DNA of 64,000 nucleotides from Maniola hyperantus (GCF_902806685.2 NC_048555.1:1488001-1552000); one strand, 5' to 3'. Shown: positions 39,986 through 50,368, numbered from the stretch's first letter. Numbers and translations are program-made. The notes: generated from the letters alone by a model not told the origin.

Positions 39986-40289
39986 ATGATGATGATGATG
40001 AAGTTATCGCGACCTCTTACTCCTTGACCGCAGCGATGGGCGTGGCCTGAAAAGGAACGATGAATTACTGCAAATTAAAATTGTTTAATGAATCAACTTA
40101 ATTGCGCTGAAGATTTGTTTTGGGCCCATTACGACGTCTCACTTAATTCTGTGTGACATTAATTAATATGGGAAATTAGATGAGGGTAAATAAAACGTTG
40201 AACTTTGACTGTAAGACGCCCGATGCGACTGAATCTTGAAATCTAAAACCATATCATTGTGCAGATATTACGGCCGAAATATAGGAAAA

Positions 40290-40465
40290 CTATTTACGTG
40301 CTCTTCGAGGCACGGGGGTGAACCACCGCTAACTTCCTAACTCCAGCCTAGTACTGAAAACTTCTTAACAGAAAAATCCAATACTTACCTATTTTTTGTC
40401 CCACCCAGGAATCGAACCCAGGAACTTGTCATCATGCTAACCACTACATCTACCAGGCAGTCACG
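40290..40465 (-). mobile_element. SINE-D copy
   Basis: CGAGGCACGGGGGTGAACCA, GAAAAATCCAATACTTACC, CCAGGAATCGAACCCAGGAA (B box on the minus strand) and GCTAACCACTACATCTACCA. Confidence 0.7.
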
Positions 40466-40874
40466 TTTCTAATATTAGTATGGATAACTTTATAAGCTTT
40501 TAAAAATGACGTAACAATTTTAATAGCAGGTCGGTAGGTACGTTTAAAGTGGAAAATCGTTGAAAAACAAAAGGTACGAGGAAGGAAAATTAAAGGAAAC
40601 TTCCACTAAAACGGACATAAAGTAACTTTTATGAAGTGCTTACAAACAAAAACAGAGGTGAGCGTAAATCAAGCTTCCCCACTACGGATAGATACCGAAT
40701 TTTCTTCTTGCAAGTTATTCAGATTTGATCTTAGATTATGGGTTGGACAGCGTTAGTTATCGTTATATTATACGTTCAGAGACCGTAATGTATGTCCGAG
40801 AGCGTACCGCGAAATATGGCAAATATATGCACGCGTACTATCCACGACAAAAGTGTTTATCTTAAATATATAAA

Positions 40875-41224
40875 AAAAATTTTACAAAAAAAATAAAAAC
40901 CGACTTCGTTACATAAACACTAAAAATTTAAAAATAATTTAATTTATTACCGAATATATTATGTATACAAGAGTTAATATAGTTCCATAATAATACTTTT
41001 TGGTGCCGGTGCCAATTAGCTTTAGCTGCGCGAATCGTCTGGACTTCATATTTTTATGGGACTCCACAATGGCACCTCATTGGCACCGACCCCAAAAAAT
41101 ATTATTATGGAACTATATTAACTCTTGTATACATAATATATTCGGTAATAAATTAAATTATTTTTCAATTTTTAGTGTTTATGTAACGAAGTCGGTTTTT
41201 ATTTTTTTTGTAAAAATTTTTATT
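40875..41224. mobile_element. Long fold-back element, about 140-bp arms
   Basis: AAAACCGACTTCGTTACATA opens the left arm and its complement closes the right. Arms also share GTATACAAGAGTTAATATAG and TAATAATA. The loop holds GCTGCGCGAATCGTCTGGAC. The 89-codon frame across the right arm is not coding. Confidence 0.8.
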
Positions 41225-41264
41225 TCACAATTTTTAGTGGCCCCATGGAATTATGCTATGACTG

Positions 41265-41546
41265 GTTAAAAATCTACTGTTTACTAAGCTATTACACTGA
41301 TCGCGAACAATTTACTCTTATCCGTTGAGGAGTTCCAGTATCTATCTTCGAAGATGTTCATCAGATCTTCACCAAATTGAAATGGGACCAACTTTGAAGT
41401 ATACCCTTTTAAACAAAAAAAGAATTTTCAAAATCGGTTCAGGCGTTTTTGAGTAATCGGGGAACATACATAAAAAATAAAAAAAAAAAAAAAAAAAAAA
41501 GATTCCGACGAATTGAGAACCTCCTCCTCCTTTTTTTGAAGTCGGT
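41265..41546. repeat. GACTTC..GGTTCTCAATTCG repeat, longer copy
   Basis: GAGGAGTTCCAGTATCTATC, AAATTGAAATGGGACCAACT, CGGTTCAGGCGTTTTTGAGT, an A-rich run, then GAATTGAGAACCTCCTCCTC and TTTGAAGTCGGTTAAAA. Confidence 0.55.
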
Positions 41547-41549
41547 TAA

Positions 41550-41761
41550 AAAGGAAAAGGTGACTGACAGACTGACTGACTAATCTATCAACGCACACCT
41601 CGAACTACTGGACGGGTCGGGCTGAAATTTGGCATTCAGATAGCTATTATGACGTAGGCGTCCGTTAAGAAAGGATTTTTGAAAATTCAAATCCTAAGGG
41701 GGTGAAATAGGGGTTTTAAATTTGTGTAGTCCACGCGGACGAAGTCGCGAGCATAAGCTAG
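41550..41761 (+). mobile_element. H2 Helitron, near full length
   Basis: AAAAGGAAAAGGTGACTGAC, GGACGGGTCGGGCTGAAATT, AATCCTAAGGGGGTGAAATA, CACGCGGACGAAGTCGCGAG and CATAAGCTAG. Confidence 0.9.
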
Positions 41762-41910
41762 TATCGCAATTATATCGCGGCGAAGCTGCTCTATAGAACA
41801 TCACATCAGGCTACGTTCAGTCGGCAATATTTTTCTCGTAAACCGTACTCGAGATTTTATCGAATAGAACAGTGACTATCACGCCATATATGAATATGAA
41901 ATGTAAAGGA

Positions 41911-41955
41911 TTCCCAAGCTTTCTTATAATTTTAAATGATAAGAAAGCTTGGGAA
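41911..41955. repeat. Perfect hairpin, 17-bp arms
   Basis: TTCCCAAGCTTTCTTAT (41911-41927) and its exact complement (41939-41955) around an 11-base AT loop. Confidence 0.85.
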
Positions 41956-41999
41956 TAATTTGCTTAACAGCCTTCTGAAAAGTTTAAGTGATTTTGTAA

Positions 42000-42873
42000 A
42001 GTGGTGATAGTATAAAGAATACCCGACTAAGTTTGTTGTGGGCTCTTCTCAGACCTGGGCGCGTTTGGAACCCTCGTAACTTTAGTTTTAAGTTTGCGTA
42101 ATAATTATCACATTATCATCTTACAAATCTAACAACCGACCATCAAATTTTATTACCTATTTTGAATAAATTATTTGACTTTCACTTTGACTGATACTTA
42201 CTACATTATCACGCCATATTCTTCTGCTCTTAGTGTACTATATCGCCTATATACACCTCTTTCCCGCTGCTTTTATGATACTATCACACCTTCTTGCAGG
42301 TGTTTAGCTAACGCTTCTGCAACCAGTACCTACGCGGTTTCCATTCCACCAGCTCTCGGCTTCTTGTTCATGTAAAAAAACGTGTACTCACAAGAAAGAC
42401 AAAATGCTTTAAGTAAATAAATAATTGTTTATTGCAGCCAAATTTTTACAAAAGTAACAACTTATTCTATACAAAATACTATATTATGGTATTGGTCTAT
42501 GGTGCATAATTTAGGTTACCCTGTACCAGTGACCTTAAATTGTGTGATAAGTGAATTTAATTCTTTCTGCTTCTGGTGTGTGTCCCACGACACCTAACAA
42601 TCTTTTTTTTTCTTCTTCAAGTCTTTGATTTTAATAATGATCGATATGTTATTAGTTTATGAAAGAGTTTAAGAGTTTGTTTGTTTTGATTTTCTATTCG
42701 TACGTCATTGCTTTGTACTTATAGTATTCACGGGATAATAATTTTATTTATTAACAATTAGTAACTGATTAGATCTCAGGATCACAACGAAATATAACTT
42801 TAAAATTAGTTTTAATTTTATTTTAATAAAGATATTTAATAATTACTACAATAAAACTTAAAGCTAGCCTTAT
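42000..42873. other. Unassigned; probably 3' UTR of the retroelement next door in its right part
   Basis: No repeat recognised. The part nearest 42874 may be 3' UTR of the minus-strand retroelement. The 66-codon plus frame at 42175 has no recognisable motif. Confidence 0.35.
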
Positions 42874-43348
42874 CTAATTACTATATAAATCATGACCGCG
42901 TGGAATGGTGCCAAGAATACTGGCTGCATTTCCGCGCTGGACAGCCAGGCTGATCCGCTGCGCAAAAAATGAGCCAGCCCTTCTGTCACCAGTTGAGGCT
43001 ATTAATCGCGGTGAAATGTCTCGTAAAAAAATTTTAGCACTAAGACTCCATGGCCCCAGGGTCTCCACGGCAAACGGCACAAAAATGTAACTCTCTATAA
43101 GAGAGGCATACTTGCGCCGCTTGCCGTTTTCAGCTGTTTCTGCTGCGGCTCCCGGTCTTGATGCTGTCTTCCTGATATGACACGGGGCCAATGTGTCAAC
43201 GCAAGTTGCGTCCCACATTAGCGCCCGTCCCCGTTCCCAGGGAACCAGCGTCAATCCATCAGGTCTCTTGCCATCATCCCGACTAATCCCTGCCGGCTCA
43301 ATGGGCGCAGGAATATTTATGGTGGCAAGAGCTCTTTTAATTGTATCG
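42874..43348 (-). pseudogene. Retroelement nuclease-like domain and C-terminus (3' part)
   Basis: Continues the frame of 43831-44221 after removal of the MITE. It reads LNDTIKRALATINIPAPIEP, KRPDGLTLVPWERGR, LMWDATCVDTLAP, AAAETAENGKRRKY, FVPFAVETLGPWS, TGDRRAGSFFAQRISLAVQR and GNAASILGTIP. RPDG followed by WD.TCVDT looks like the PD..D part of a PD-(D/E)xK restriction-like endonuclease, which in R2-type LINEs follows a CCHC finger just as here. That function is inferred. The frame is open, so decay is recent apart from the MITE. Three further scraps of the same C-terminus lie nearby. Confidence 0.7.
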
Positions 43349-43352
43349 TTAA

Positions 43353-43826
43353 GGGGACTCAGTTCGGTGCTTTCTTCATACAAACGTAGGAGGGAAATTA
43401 CAACAATATTCGATATTGTACACACAAAACTAAGAATTATATCGATTTACCTCGTCATTATCTAGGTTTATTGATATATAAAACATTGAAAAAAGTATTG
43501 ATTTAAAAGTTACGAGGCTCAAAAGATTCCTATTTTAACACTAAATTAATGACAACTTTGGGCGTAAATAAATAAGATTAGGGATATGAAAATTCTAAAA
43601 CAATTTATCATCAGACGTAGTTTATTTATTCATTAGTTGAAATAATTTTACTTTGCAAACATAAATTCAGCAGTTTTTTCTCAAAAATACTTTTCCTGAA
43701 CCCTTTTCGCGCGCTTGATTTCGGTGAAAATCATCGTGCCTCTCAACTTTCACATACAATGTCAAGTGAAAAGCAAACATGTTACCCACGTGCGCTGCCA
43801 ATTTCGGTCGAGCGTCCTGCGTCACC
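43353..43826 (+). mobile_element. piggyBac-like MITE, copy C (474 bp)
   Basis: TTAA at 43349-43352 and 43827-43830. Ends GGGGACTCAGTTCGGTGCTT and GAGCGTCCTGCGTCACC. The interrupted protein frame rejoins exactly with one TTAA removed (codons for SLND), an independent proof of the target duplication. Confidence 0.9.
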
Positions 43827-43830
43827 TTAA

Positions 43831-44221
43831 GAGAGCCATGCCTAAACAGCCTACCGGAGCTCCTTTGGCAAGAGAGTCCGTGGATTCCAAATTTATCAAC
43901 CTCTTTTCCACACGGACATCTGTGCTGATGGCACAGTGGTGTTCCCAATCTGAGACCTAGAGCCACACGAAAACTTTCGTTATCTAAAAGTGTGCCGAGA
44001 TTTTTTGATGGCAAGGCATGCAGCCAATACCCAGATTCCTTTTCGGATAATGCTAGAAGCCTGGCACGATCTCTGTCACTTGTAAGATTTTGAACCAAAT
44101 TCGTATGTGTCAGTTGAACCAATGGTAAATCCCAAAGTTTTTGTGTAGTACGTTCCTTCGGGATGTCGACATTGGGACATCTGACCTTCCAACTCTCTAG
44201 GGCCTCTGTGGCATAGGTCAA
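43831..44221 (-). pseudogene. Retroelement protein, CCHC-finger part (5' part)
   Basis: An open frame from 44221: ESWKVRCPNVDIP, TSDRDRARLLALSEKESGYW, LHALPSKNLGTLLDNESFRV, ALGLRLGTPLCHQHRCPCGK, EVDKFGIHGLSCQRSSGRLF then RH. C-P-C, nine residues, H, three residues, C is a CCHC finger; RH follows. CCHC plus RH ahead of a PD..D nuclease is the C-terminal order of R2/R4/NeSL-type LINEs. The RT domain is not in the window; upstream of 44221 the frame closes. Confidence 0.7.
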
Positions 44222-44279
44222 TGATGAATTGGATAATTACTTGAAGATGGAAACAAATAAACTATTAATAAACTTAAAT

Positions 44280-44400
44280 CTAAAAAAAAAGAAAACAATA
44301 TTAAATTAAAACTAAAATAAATTAAATTAAATCTAAAACCTCATCGAGACCACCGCAGCGAGGCATTGTACCCAAGATGCTGGCAGCATTACCCCTATAA
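44280..44400 (-). pseudogene. Second scrap of the same retroelement C-terminus
   Basis: Minus strand: RGNAASILGTMPRCGGLDE, then a short tail and AT-rich 3' UTR. It ends at the point matching 42892, so it is a separate 3' copy, not a continuation. Confidence 0.7.
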
Positions 44401-44409
44401 TTTTATTGA

Positions 44410-45170
44410 AAACCATATCAATTTTTTTTTATTGAATATGCTATCCTTGTAGAAGATAAACCAACAGATTCCATTTGAACTTATGTCTTAAGATTTCAGT
44501 CTAGGACCCATTCTCAGTCTTAAGAAAATAGAAAATATAAATTTATTGAAAGTTGTGCGCGACTGTTCAGCACTCTAGATCTAATGTGCGAAGAAATAAA
44601 AATGTTAGATCGAGGTGCTAACACTGTTTAAATCATGCACGGACACAATTTATACCCCTCTTCCCCCCCATTTTCCGTATAGCACTAAATATGATTGTTT
44701 TCCTGAATTGATAATAACTTCCTCTATAAGTACTCACATAGATTAAAATTCCATACTCTGTTTAGTTCTATAATGCAGTGTGTAAAAAATTAAAAGTGTG
44801 AAGTCCTAAGTTTTTAGTTCAAGTTAGTTAGTTCGAGGCTTCTATGCAATAGGGTCTTGGACTGCAGTGATAAAATGATGTGATGTTTTGTATAGCGGTA
44901 ACTTTTGGGGATAGAATTCATTATTAAAGGGTAGGTACTTTGAAAAAAAAATAGAATTTTCGTTATTTTGAACATAATTAATTATTAACGTCACGCTGTA
45001 CGGAATCCCGCGAAAATTATTTAATTTTCCGAAATAAAAAGAAAATATGACTATAATATTAAAAGATACTAATCTAAAAGTGAACATCTTAAAAATTTAC
45101 TTAAACAATAATACTAAAACTAAAACCTTTATATATAAAAAATATTATTATAATTAAAATATATTATTAA
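44410..45170. other. Unassigned stretch
   Basis: AT-rich. ACTAAATATGATTGTTTTCC and AATTGATAATAACTT at 44685 recur near 45645 (ACTAAATATGATTGTTTTCC, then GAATACGTAATAACTT), so a short dispersed duplicate exists. No gene seen. Confidence 0.4.
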
Positions 45171-45174
45171 AAGG

Positions 45175-45282
45175 AGTCTCTTTAGGTAAGGTTCCGAAGA
45201 TACTGGCAGCGTTCCCCCTTTGAATAGCTAGGCTAATTCTTTGTCCGAGGTAGCTGCCAGCTCTTCGGTCTCCTGTGATGTC
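45175..45282 (-). pseudogene. Third scrap of the same retroelement C-terminus
   Basis: Minus strand: VDITGDRRAGSYLGQRISLA, IQRGNAASIFGTLP. It aligns residue by residue with the end of the 42874 copy. Confidence 0.75.
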
Positions 45283-45305
45283 AACTAATATTAAATATAT
45301 TAATC

Positions 45306-45514
45306 ACTAGATGATGCCCGCGACTTCGTTCGCGTGAATTTAGGTTTTTAATATTCCTTTAGGAACTCTTTAATTTTCCGGGATAAAAAGTAGCCTATGT
45401 CCTTCCTCGAGATGCAAGCTATCTCTGTACCAAATTTCGTCAAAATCGTTTGAATGGTTGAGCCGTGAAAAGCTAGCAGACAGACACACTTTTGCATTTA
45501 TAATATTAGTAGGG
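45306..45514 (-). mobile_element. H1 Helitron, full length
   Basis: ACTAGATGATGCCCGCGACT, TCCGGGATAAAAAGTAGCCT, GATGCAAGCTATCTCTGTAC, TTGAGCCGTGAAAAGCTAGC and TTATAATATTAGTAGGGA. Confidence 0.85.
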
Positions 45515-45989
45515 ATTCATATCCAGAATGCAAGCTATATCGAGATAGGTTTACCGGTTGAGCCATGAAAAAGATTTTTTTAATTAGTATAGATAAATGA
45601 TCACGTAGAGAAAAACCGAGTATAATTCACTTTCTAACGACTAAATATGATTGTTTTCCTGAATACGTAATAACTTACCGGTTGTAAAGGTAGTTAGTTT
45701 AAAGTAAGGCAGCTTAATGAAGGCATAAATCAGTGGAACGGACCAGTTAATCTAAATTTAGCGAGATACAGTGGAGCTAGGCGGGCTAATTTTAATATCT
45801 TTTAAAATATTACGGAAGTTTGTAACAGGAATTTAGACTTTTTTGTCTAGGGTTTTTCTTGGGTAACGGTTTTAAAGAAAAAATCATCAATCATCATCAT
45901 CAATTTCATCTCGATCTGTCGCGCATTTGACGCAGGTAGTCTTAAAGTGGCTTTATTTTTCTATAATTTCACGTCACCATAGCCTATTA

Positions 45990-46192
45990 ATAAGTGGCTG
46001 CCCGGCGAACTTCGTACCGCCTAACAGTCGATTCTAATTTTTGTGAAATTTTTCTCTCCGTAAGAACCATCCTCGTACTTCAAGGAATATTATAAAAAAA
46101 GAATTAGCGAAATTGGTTCAGCTGTTCTCGAGATTTGCGATCAGCAACACATTTAGCGATTCATTTTTCTATATATAGAGATAGAGATTGAC
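45990..46192 (-). mobile_element. H4 Helitron
   Basis: GGCTGCCCGGCGAACTTCGT, ACCGCCTAACAGTCGATTCT, GTTCAGCTGTTCTCGAGATT, GCGATCAGCAACACATTTAG and TTCTATATATAGAGA. Partner of the copy at 4541. The CTAG end itself is lost. Confidence 0.7.
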
Positions 46193-46518
46193 ACATCGTC
46201 AATTCAGGATCAAACCAATAGTTAACTCACTCTAGTTCACTCTGCCGCTGCTGCTAACACAAAATAGAGTAGAAAGTGATTTTTCAAAAAGTCTGATATA
46301 ATTTTCCAACTTAACACAAGCCCCTTTTGTTTCATTTCTTGTAGAGGGAATGTTTCGTCTCGAGACAAGCGCTGATGTCGGAACATCGCGTAGCATGAAA
46401 TACAAAAACTATTCTCTTGAAATACTGTGGAAAGTGCGCCTGCTTTCCTTGTATTATATTTTCTTTGGAAATCATGTAGAGTTGATATTGCCTCCTTTTA
46501 AAAACATTTTTATCTTTT

Positions 46519-46702
46519 TACTAGCTGATGCCCGTGACTTCGTCCGCGTGGAATTATGTTCCTATGTCCTTCCCCGGGATGTAACCTACCTCTGTACCAA
46601 ATTTCAACAAAATCGCTTAAACTGTTGAGCCGTGAAAATATAGAAGAGAGACAGACAGACAGACAGACACACTTTCGCATTTATAAAATTATTAGTAGGT
46701 TT
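46519..46702 (-). mobile_element. H1 Helitron, internally deleted
   Basis: ACTAGCTGATGCCCGTGACT, then GTGGAATTATG joined directly to TTCCTATGTCCTTCCCCGGG, GTTGAGCCGTGAAAATATAG, a CAGA run and AATTATTAGTAGG. The ATCCCGTGGGAAC block is missing. Confidence 0.85.
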
Positions 46703-46775
46703 GGATTAGTATGGATAACTACAGTAGGTATAGTCATGCATACCTACGTGCAACTTAAAGTTACATAATAGTTAA

Positions 46776-47004
46776 TCCCTACTAATATTATAAATGCGAA
46801 AGTGTGTCTGTCTGTCTGTCTGTCAGTCTGTCTGCTAGCTTTTCACGGCTTAACCGTTCAACCGATTTTGACGAAATTTAGTACAGAGTTAGCTTACATC
46901 CCGGGGAAGGACATAGGCATACTTTTTATCCCGGATAATTGAAGAGTTCCCACGGGAATTAAAAAACCTAACTCCACGCGGATGAAGTCGCGGGCATCAT
47001 CTAG
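46776..47004 (+). mobile_element. H1 Helitron, best full-length copy (229 bp)
   Basis: 5' TCCCTACTAATATTATAAAT, a CTGT run, GCTTTTCACGGCTTAACCGT, CATCCCGGGGAAGGACATAG, ATCCCGGATAATTGAAGAG, CACGCGGATGAAGTCGCGGG hairpin and CATCATCTAG 3'. Flanked by A (46775) and T (47005), the AT target of Helitrons. It serves as reference for the family. Confidence 0.9.
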
Positions 47005-47009
47005 TTCAA

Positions 47010-47900
47010 AGTAAGTTTTTTCCATTAACAGCTCTATATAGATACCATATTTTCCCGTGCTTTAGTTCAAATTAGCTCTGTACGTGACTTTGCAATTTCT
47101 CCTAAATTATTCATACGAATGTACTTATTTCGTGTACCCCGTGTACTGTGTACTGTACGGAACACTTTGATCCGGTACACGCTGCTAATGTTGTTTGGGC
47201 TAATGTTTAGAACTTGTGTCTTGATCGTAGATTGAGTAAAACAGCTAGATTAAAGTACTGTGTAACCGCGTATGAGATAGCAATAGCACAACGTAACGAT
47301 GAATAACACGACAATTACCATTGTTTAGTAGTCAATATTTGTATTAACTACTAGCTAACCGATCAACAGTATTTGGATTACACGTTTTTTATGTGAAAAC
47401 AAGTAAATAACTAATGAGAAATACAATGACGCCACGAATTCTCAAAGTTTGTTTTGCAACTAAAGTTGTATTCCTTCCTTGTAAAAATCGGTTACACGAT
47501 AAGGGACCAAAAATAGGTTAGCTGCGTATCTGTGTATCACATTAGTAACTTTATCTGTGCTCTCTTTTTAGTGTGAATAAGAAAGCAAACGTTCCTTTAT
47601 CTAGCTTTATTCCTCTATCTACGGTCTTGATGCATGTTACTAACAGTAAGCCAGACTCGAGTGTAGCTACCCGTAAACTGACTTCATGGGCTTGTTTGCA
47701 ACGTCTAAAAGCTACGTATAACGCGTACAAAGTAACAATATACTCGCCATAATATTTGCTCTAAGTACTTACTACGACGTACTTTTCAAATGACCACTAT
47801 GGACAAATAAGAAGAGCAAATACGGCGAGTCCATTGTCACTTTAGATCATAGATGCGTCAAAATAATATTGGTCTCGAATATTTAGTTCATTTAGTAAGT
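47010..47900. other. Unassigned stretch
   Basis: Nearly 900 bp without recognised repeats or exons. TGTACCCCGTGTACTGTGTA near 47135 and TACGTATAACGCGTACAAAG near 47710 are only low-complexity echoes. Confidence 0.4.
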
Positions 47901-48049
47901 GCCGTTAAAATATTTTTGGTCAATAAAAAATAAAAAATAAAAAATAAAAATCTTTTTTATATTTTTCGCCCCTAAGACACGGGATTTCCTAGTTTAGGGG
48001 TCAGGATTCCAGAGAGTTGATTACTGTACTGAGTTGTTTAAATAAATAA

Positions 48050-48154
48050 ATATTATATTATATTATATTATATTATATTATATTATATTATATTATATTA
48101 TATTATATTATATTATATTATATTATATTATATTATATTATATTATATTATATT
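48050..48154. repeat. (ATATT)n microsatellite, about 21 units
   Basis: Perfect pentanucleotide array of about 105 bp, preceded by (AAATA)n at 47925-47950. Likely length-variable. Confidence 0.95.
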
Positions 48155-48164
48155 CGAATAAACT

Positions 48165-48430
48165 TTTACAAGTACCTACTTTCGAATAGTCGGATGCATC
48201 TACCACTGGTTCGGAATGCCTTTCCTACCGAGAAGTAGAATAGTATTTGCAGTCTTGTGCGTTGCTGGAACGAGCTGCAGGTCAAATCCACGCTCTTTTA
48301 TCATTTAGATAATCTTCAATTGTGTAATATGCTTTTTCAGGAGCATATTTTTAATTGATTTTTTAAACTTGTGCAAAGGTAAGTCCAAAATAGTTTGCGG
48401 GATTTTATTATAAAAGGTAATACCCATACC
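48165..48430 (-). pseudogene. LINE 3' UTR tail
   Basis: Complement of the 39756 tail: ACTTTTACAAGTACCTACTT, GCATCTACCACTGGTTCGGA, GAACGAGCTGCAGGTCAAAT. The AT-pentamer array sits at its 3' (left) end, where this LINE family carries its simple-repeat tail. Confidence 0.65.
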
Positions 48431-48572
48431 CACAAATGACTTTTAGACTTTCCTGAGGCGGAAGGCAGGAGGAGGAGGAGCAGGAGTCAATAGGTAAGCA
48501 CCTATTGACTCGAAAGCTTAAAAACCGTACTTCCTAATTTCTAATCGCTACCCGTATTATAATGTTTTTGCT

Positions 48573-48752
48573 GGTTTATTAGTTTTTTGATTTGTTGGTT
48601 TGACCTTCAACCACGTGGCAACGGAGCAATAGATTTGCGTGATTTTTTGCACGGATAGGTAAGAGAGGATTTTCGATAATTCAACCCCTAAGGGGGGGGG
48701 GGGGTTGAAATTAGTGTAGTCCACGCGAACGAGGTCGCATAGGATAAGCTAG
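48573..48752 (+). mobile_element. Helitron composite (H1 body, H2 end)
   Basis: TTTGTTGGTTTGACCTTCAA and GTGATTTTTTGCACGGATAG are H1 body. Then AGAGAGGATTTTCGATAATT, AACCCCTAAGG with a run of about 12 G, and AGGATAAGCTAG form an H2 3' end. Confidence 0.65.
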
Positions 48753-48993
48753 TACGATTATAAAGAACTATCCAATGGAAAACACATAGGGTTTAATACC
48801 TCCGCAACACTGGTTCGATTCTTTGATTTTCTTTCGTAGGATAGGTTTGTTTTTCGCCCGGTATGAAAATGACTTTATAGAGCCATTAGATTTTATGGAA
48901 CTGCGCAAATACGTAGTAGAATGGCGTAATAATGTGTTATGAATGTGTCTGTTTGTTCGTTACGCTTTGCTGTCTACCTTTTGGTGAGGGGGT

Positions 48994-49131
48994 GATCATG
49001 ATCAACCCATCGCCGGCAGGCGTGTGAAGTCTATCAATCCGCACTTGGCCCGCGTGGTAGACTATGGGAAAACCCTTATCACTCTGAGAGGAGGCCGTGC
49101 TCTGCAGTAAGCGGGCGATGGGTTGATCATG
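48994..49131 (+). mobile_element. SINE-B fragment with folded-back end
   Basis: GTGTGAAGTCTATCAATCCG to GCGATGGGTTGATCATG is a plus-strand 3' part. The bases just before it, GATCATGATCAACCCATCGC, are the same end inverted, so two ends face each other. Confidence 0.7.
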
Positions 49132-49134
49132 CAC

Positions 49135-49520
49135 TTCAAATAAACCCCACTTAAATATAGTCAGCAAATAATTGTTTAAGCGTATAAATATAAAATGGAT
49201 GGACAAAACAAAAGGCGTCATCTCGCGAGTACCTCTACCCGTCTGCCAAAAATAATCCCGGGTTTGTTTTGACTGAAAATCGAAAAAGAATCGCGCGTTC
49301 ATTAGCGAAGGGTGTAACTTACATGGGGGACTCCCGTGCGCGACTATCTTGTAAACCGTGCGATATTTCTATTGACTGTTCGAAAAATGATTTGAAAAGC
49401 AATTTAAAAAGTTTTCAAAAACGCCCACTGTGGCTTACACTGCGTGTTTTACAGCCTACAACACATTAAAGCACATAAAATTCGCCATTATTTTTATTTT
49501 ATTTTTTATGAACCCTGATT
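49135..49520. other. Unassigned stretch
   Basis: Two overlapping short frames on opposite strands (49269-49469 plus; up to 49302 minus) show no known motif. No repeat recognised. Confidence 0.35.
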
Positions 49521-49526
49521 TTTTTC

Positions 49527-49588
49527 CATTAGATTCGTCTTGATGGCGCGAGTGTAGTGACACTCGCGCCATCAAGACGAATCTAATG
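49527..49588. repeat. Perfect hairpin, 29-bp arms, 4-base loop
   Basis: The left arm, CATTAGATTCGTCTTGATGG through GCGCGAGTGT, is exactly complemented by the right arm around AGTG. It is GC-richer than its surroundings. Confidence 0.9.
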
Positions 49589-49669
49589 ACATATTATTTA
49601 TTCATTATTAATAAATTCTTACCATTTTGCAGAAAAATATTTAATTTAAAGGAGACGGTCCTTTTTGGG

Positions 49670-49760
49670 TGTTGTCATCTTAGACTGCATCATCACTTAC
49701 CACCAGGTGAGATTGCAGTCAAGGGCTAACTTGTATCTGAATAAAATAAAAAAAAAAACT
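49670..49760 (+). mobile_element. SINE-C 3' end
   Basis: CATCTTAGACTGCATCATCA, CCACCAGGTGAGATTGCAGT, CAAGGGCTAACTTGTATCTG, then AATAAAATAAAAAAAA. Confidence 0.85.
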
Positions 49761-49849
49761 TGTACCCTATATCGTGAGAAACGAAAATTACAGAGAGATC
49801 ATTAAAAATGAAACAAATTAGAAAATCATAATAAATAATATCTATCCCG

Positions 49850-49990
49850 GCTGTACTCACGTGTCTAGTCGACGTTAGCCCGACTAGTTTCGAACCCATC
49901 CGGGGTCCTTTTTCAAGGGAGTTAGTTCTCTTACGCGCCGCGGCTGTAACTGCGGGCCGCGCGCGCCGCCGCCCGTAGAGCCCGCTGCGA
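49850..49990. repeat. GC-rich dispersed-repeat candidate
   Basis: GCCCGACTAGTTTCGAACCC and GGGGTCCTTTTTCAAGGG are strings I recall from other lepidopteran genomic sequences. The right half (GGGCCGCGCGCGCCGCCGCC) is a strong GC outlier. Class unknown. Confidence 0.4.
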
Positions 49991-50368
49991 GGGTGGCTGG
50001 GGACTTATAATGGAAATCACTCACGGTAGTTTAAACGCTAAAATAATAATTAGCTTAAATAATAATGTCATTTCATTTTTTCGTTATTGCTTACAACACT
50101 TACAAGATCCTTTAAGCCATAGAAAAGGCAGTATGCTTGGTCTTGGTTTGGTTGGTCATTTCTGACAAGTGACGTGATACTTTTTGACAGCTAATGTCGA
50201 AAAACACGAATCCGCCCGCCATTCTTGCGTATTACATCTTAGTTATGTTGCGAAAAAAGATACTCGTCTTTATTAGATCAATCAAAAATGCTTCAATATT
50301 TTATTTTATTACTGGTACAAGACGACTCACACTCCATTCAATTCTAAACCGTTTCTTTTATATTGAGT

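Noticed and set aside
48937..49302. 121-codon minus-strand open frame
   Set aside because: It overlaps a SINE-B fragment and its flank, so it is a shadow of the repeat.
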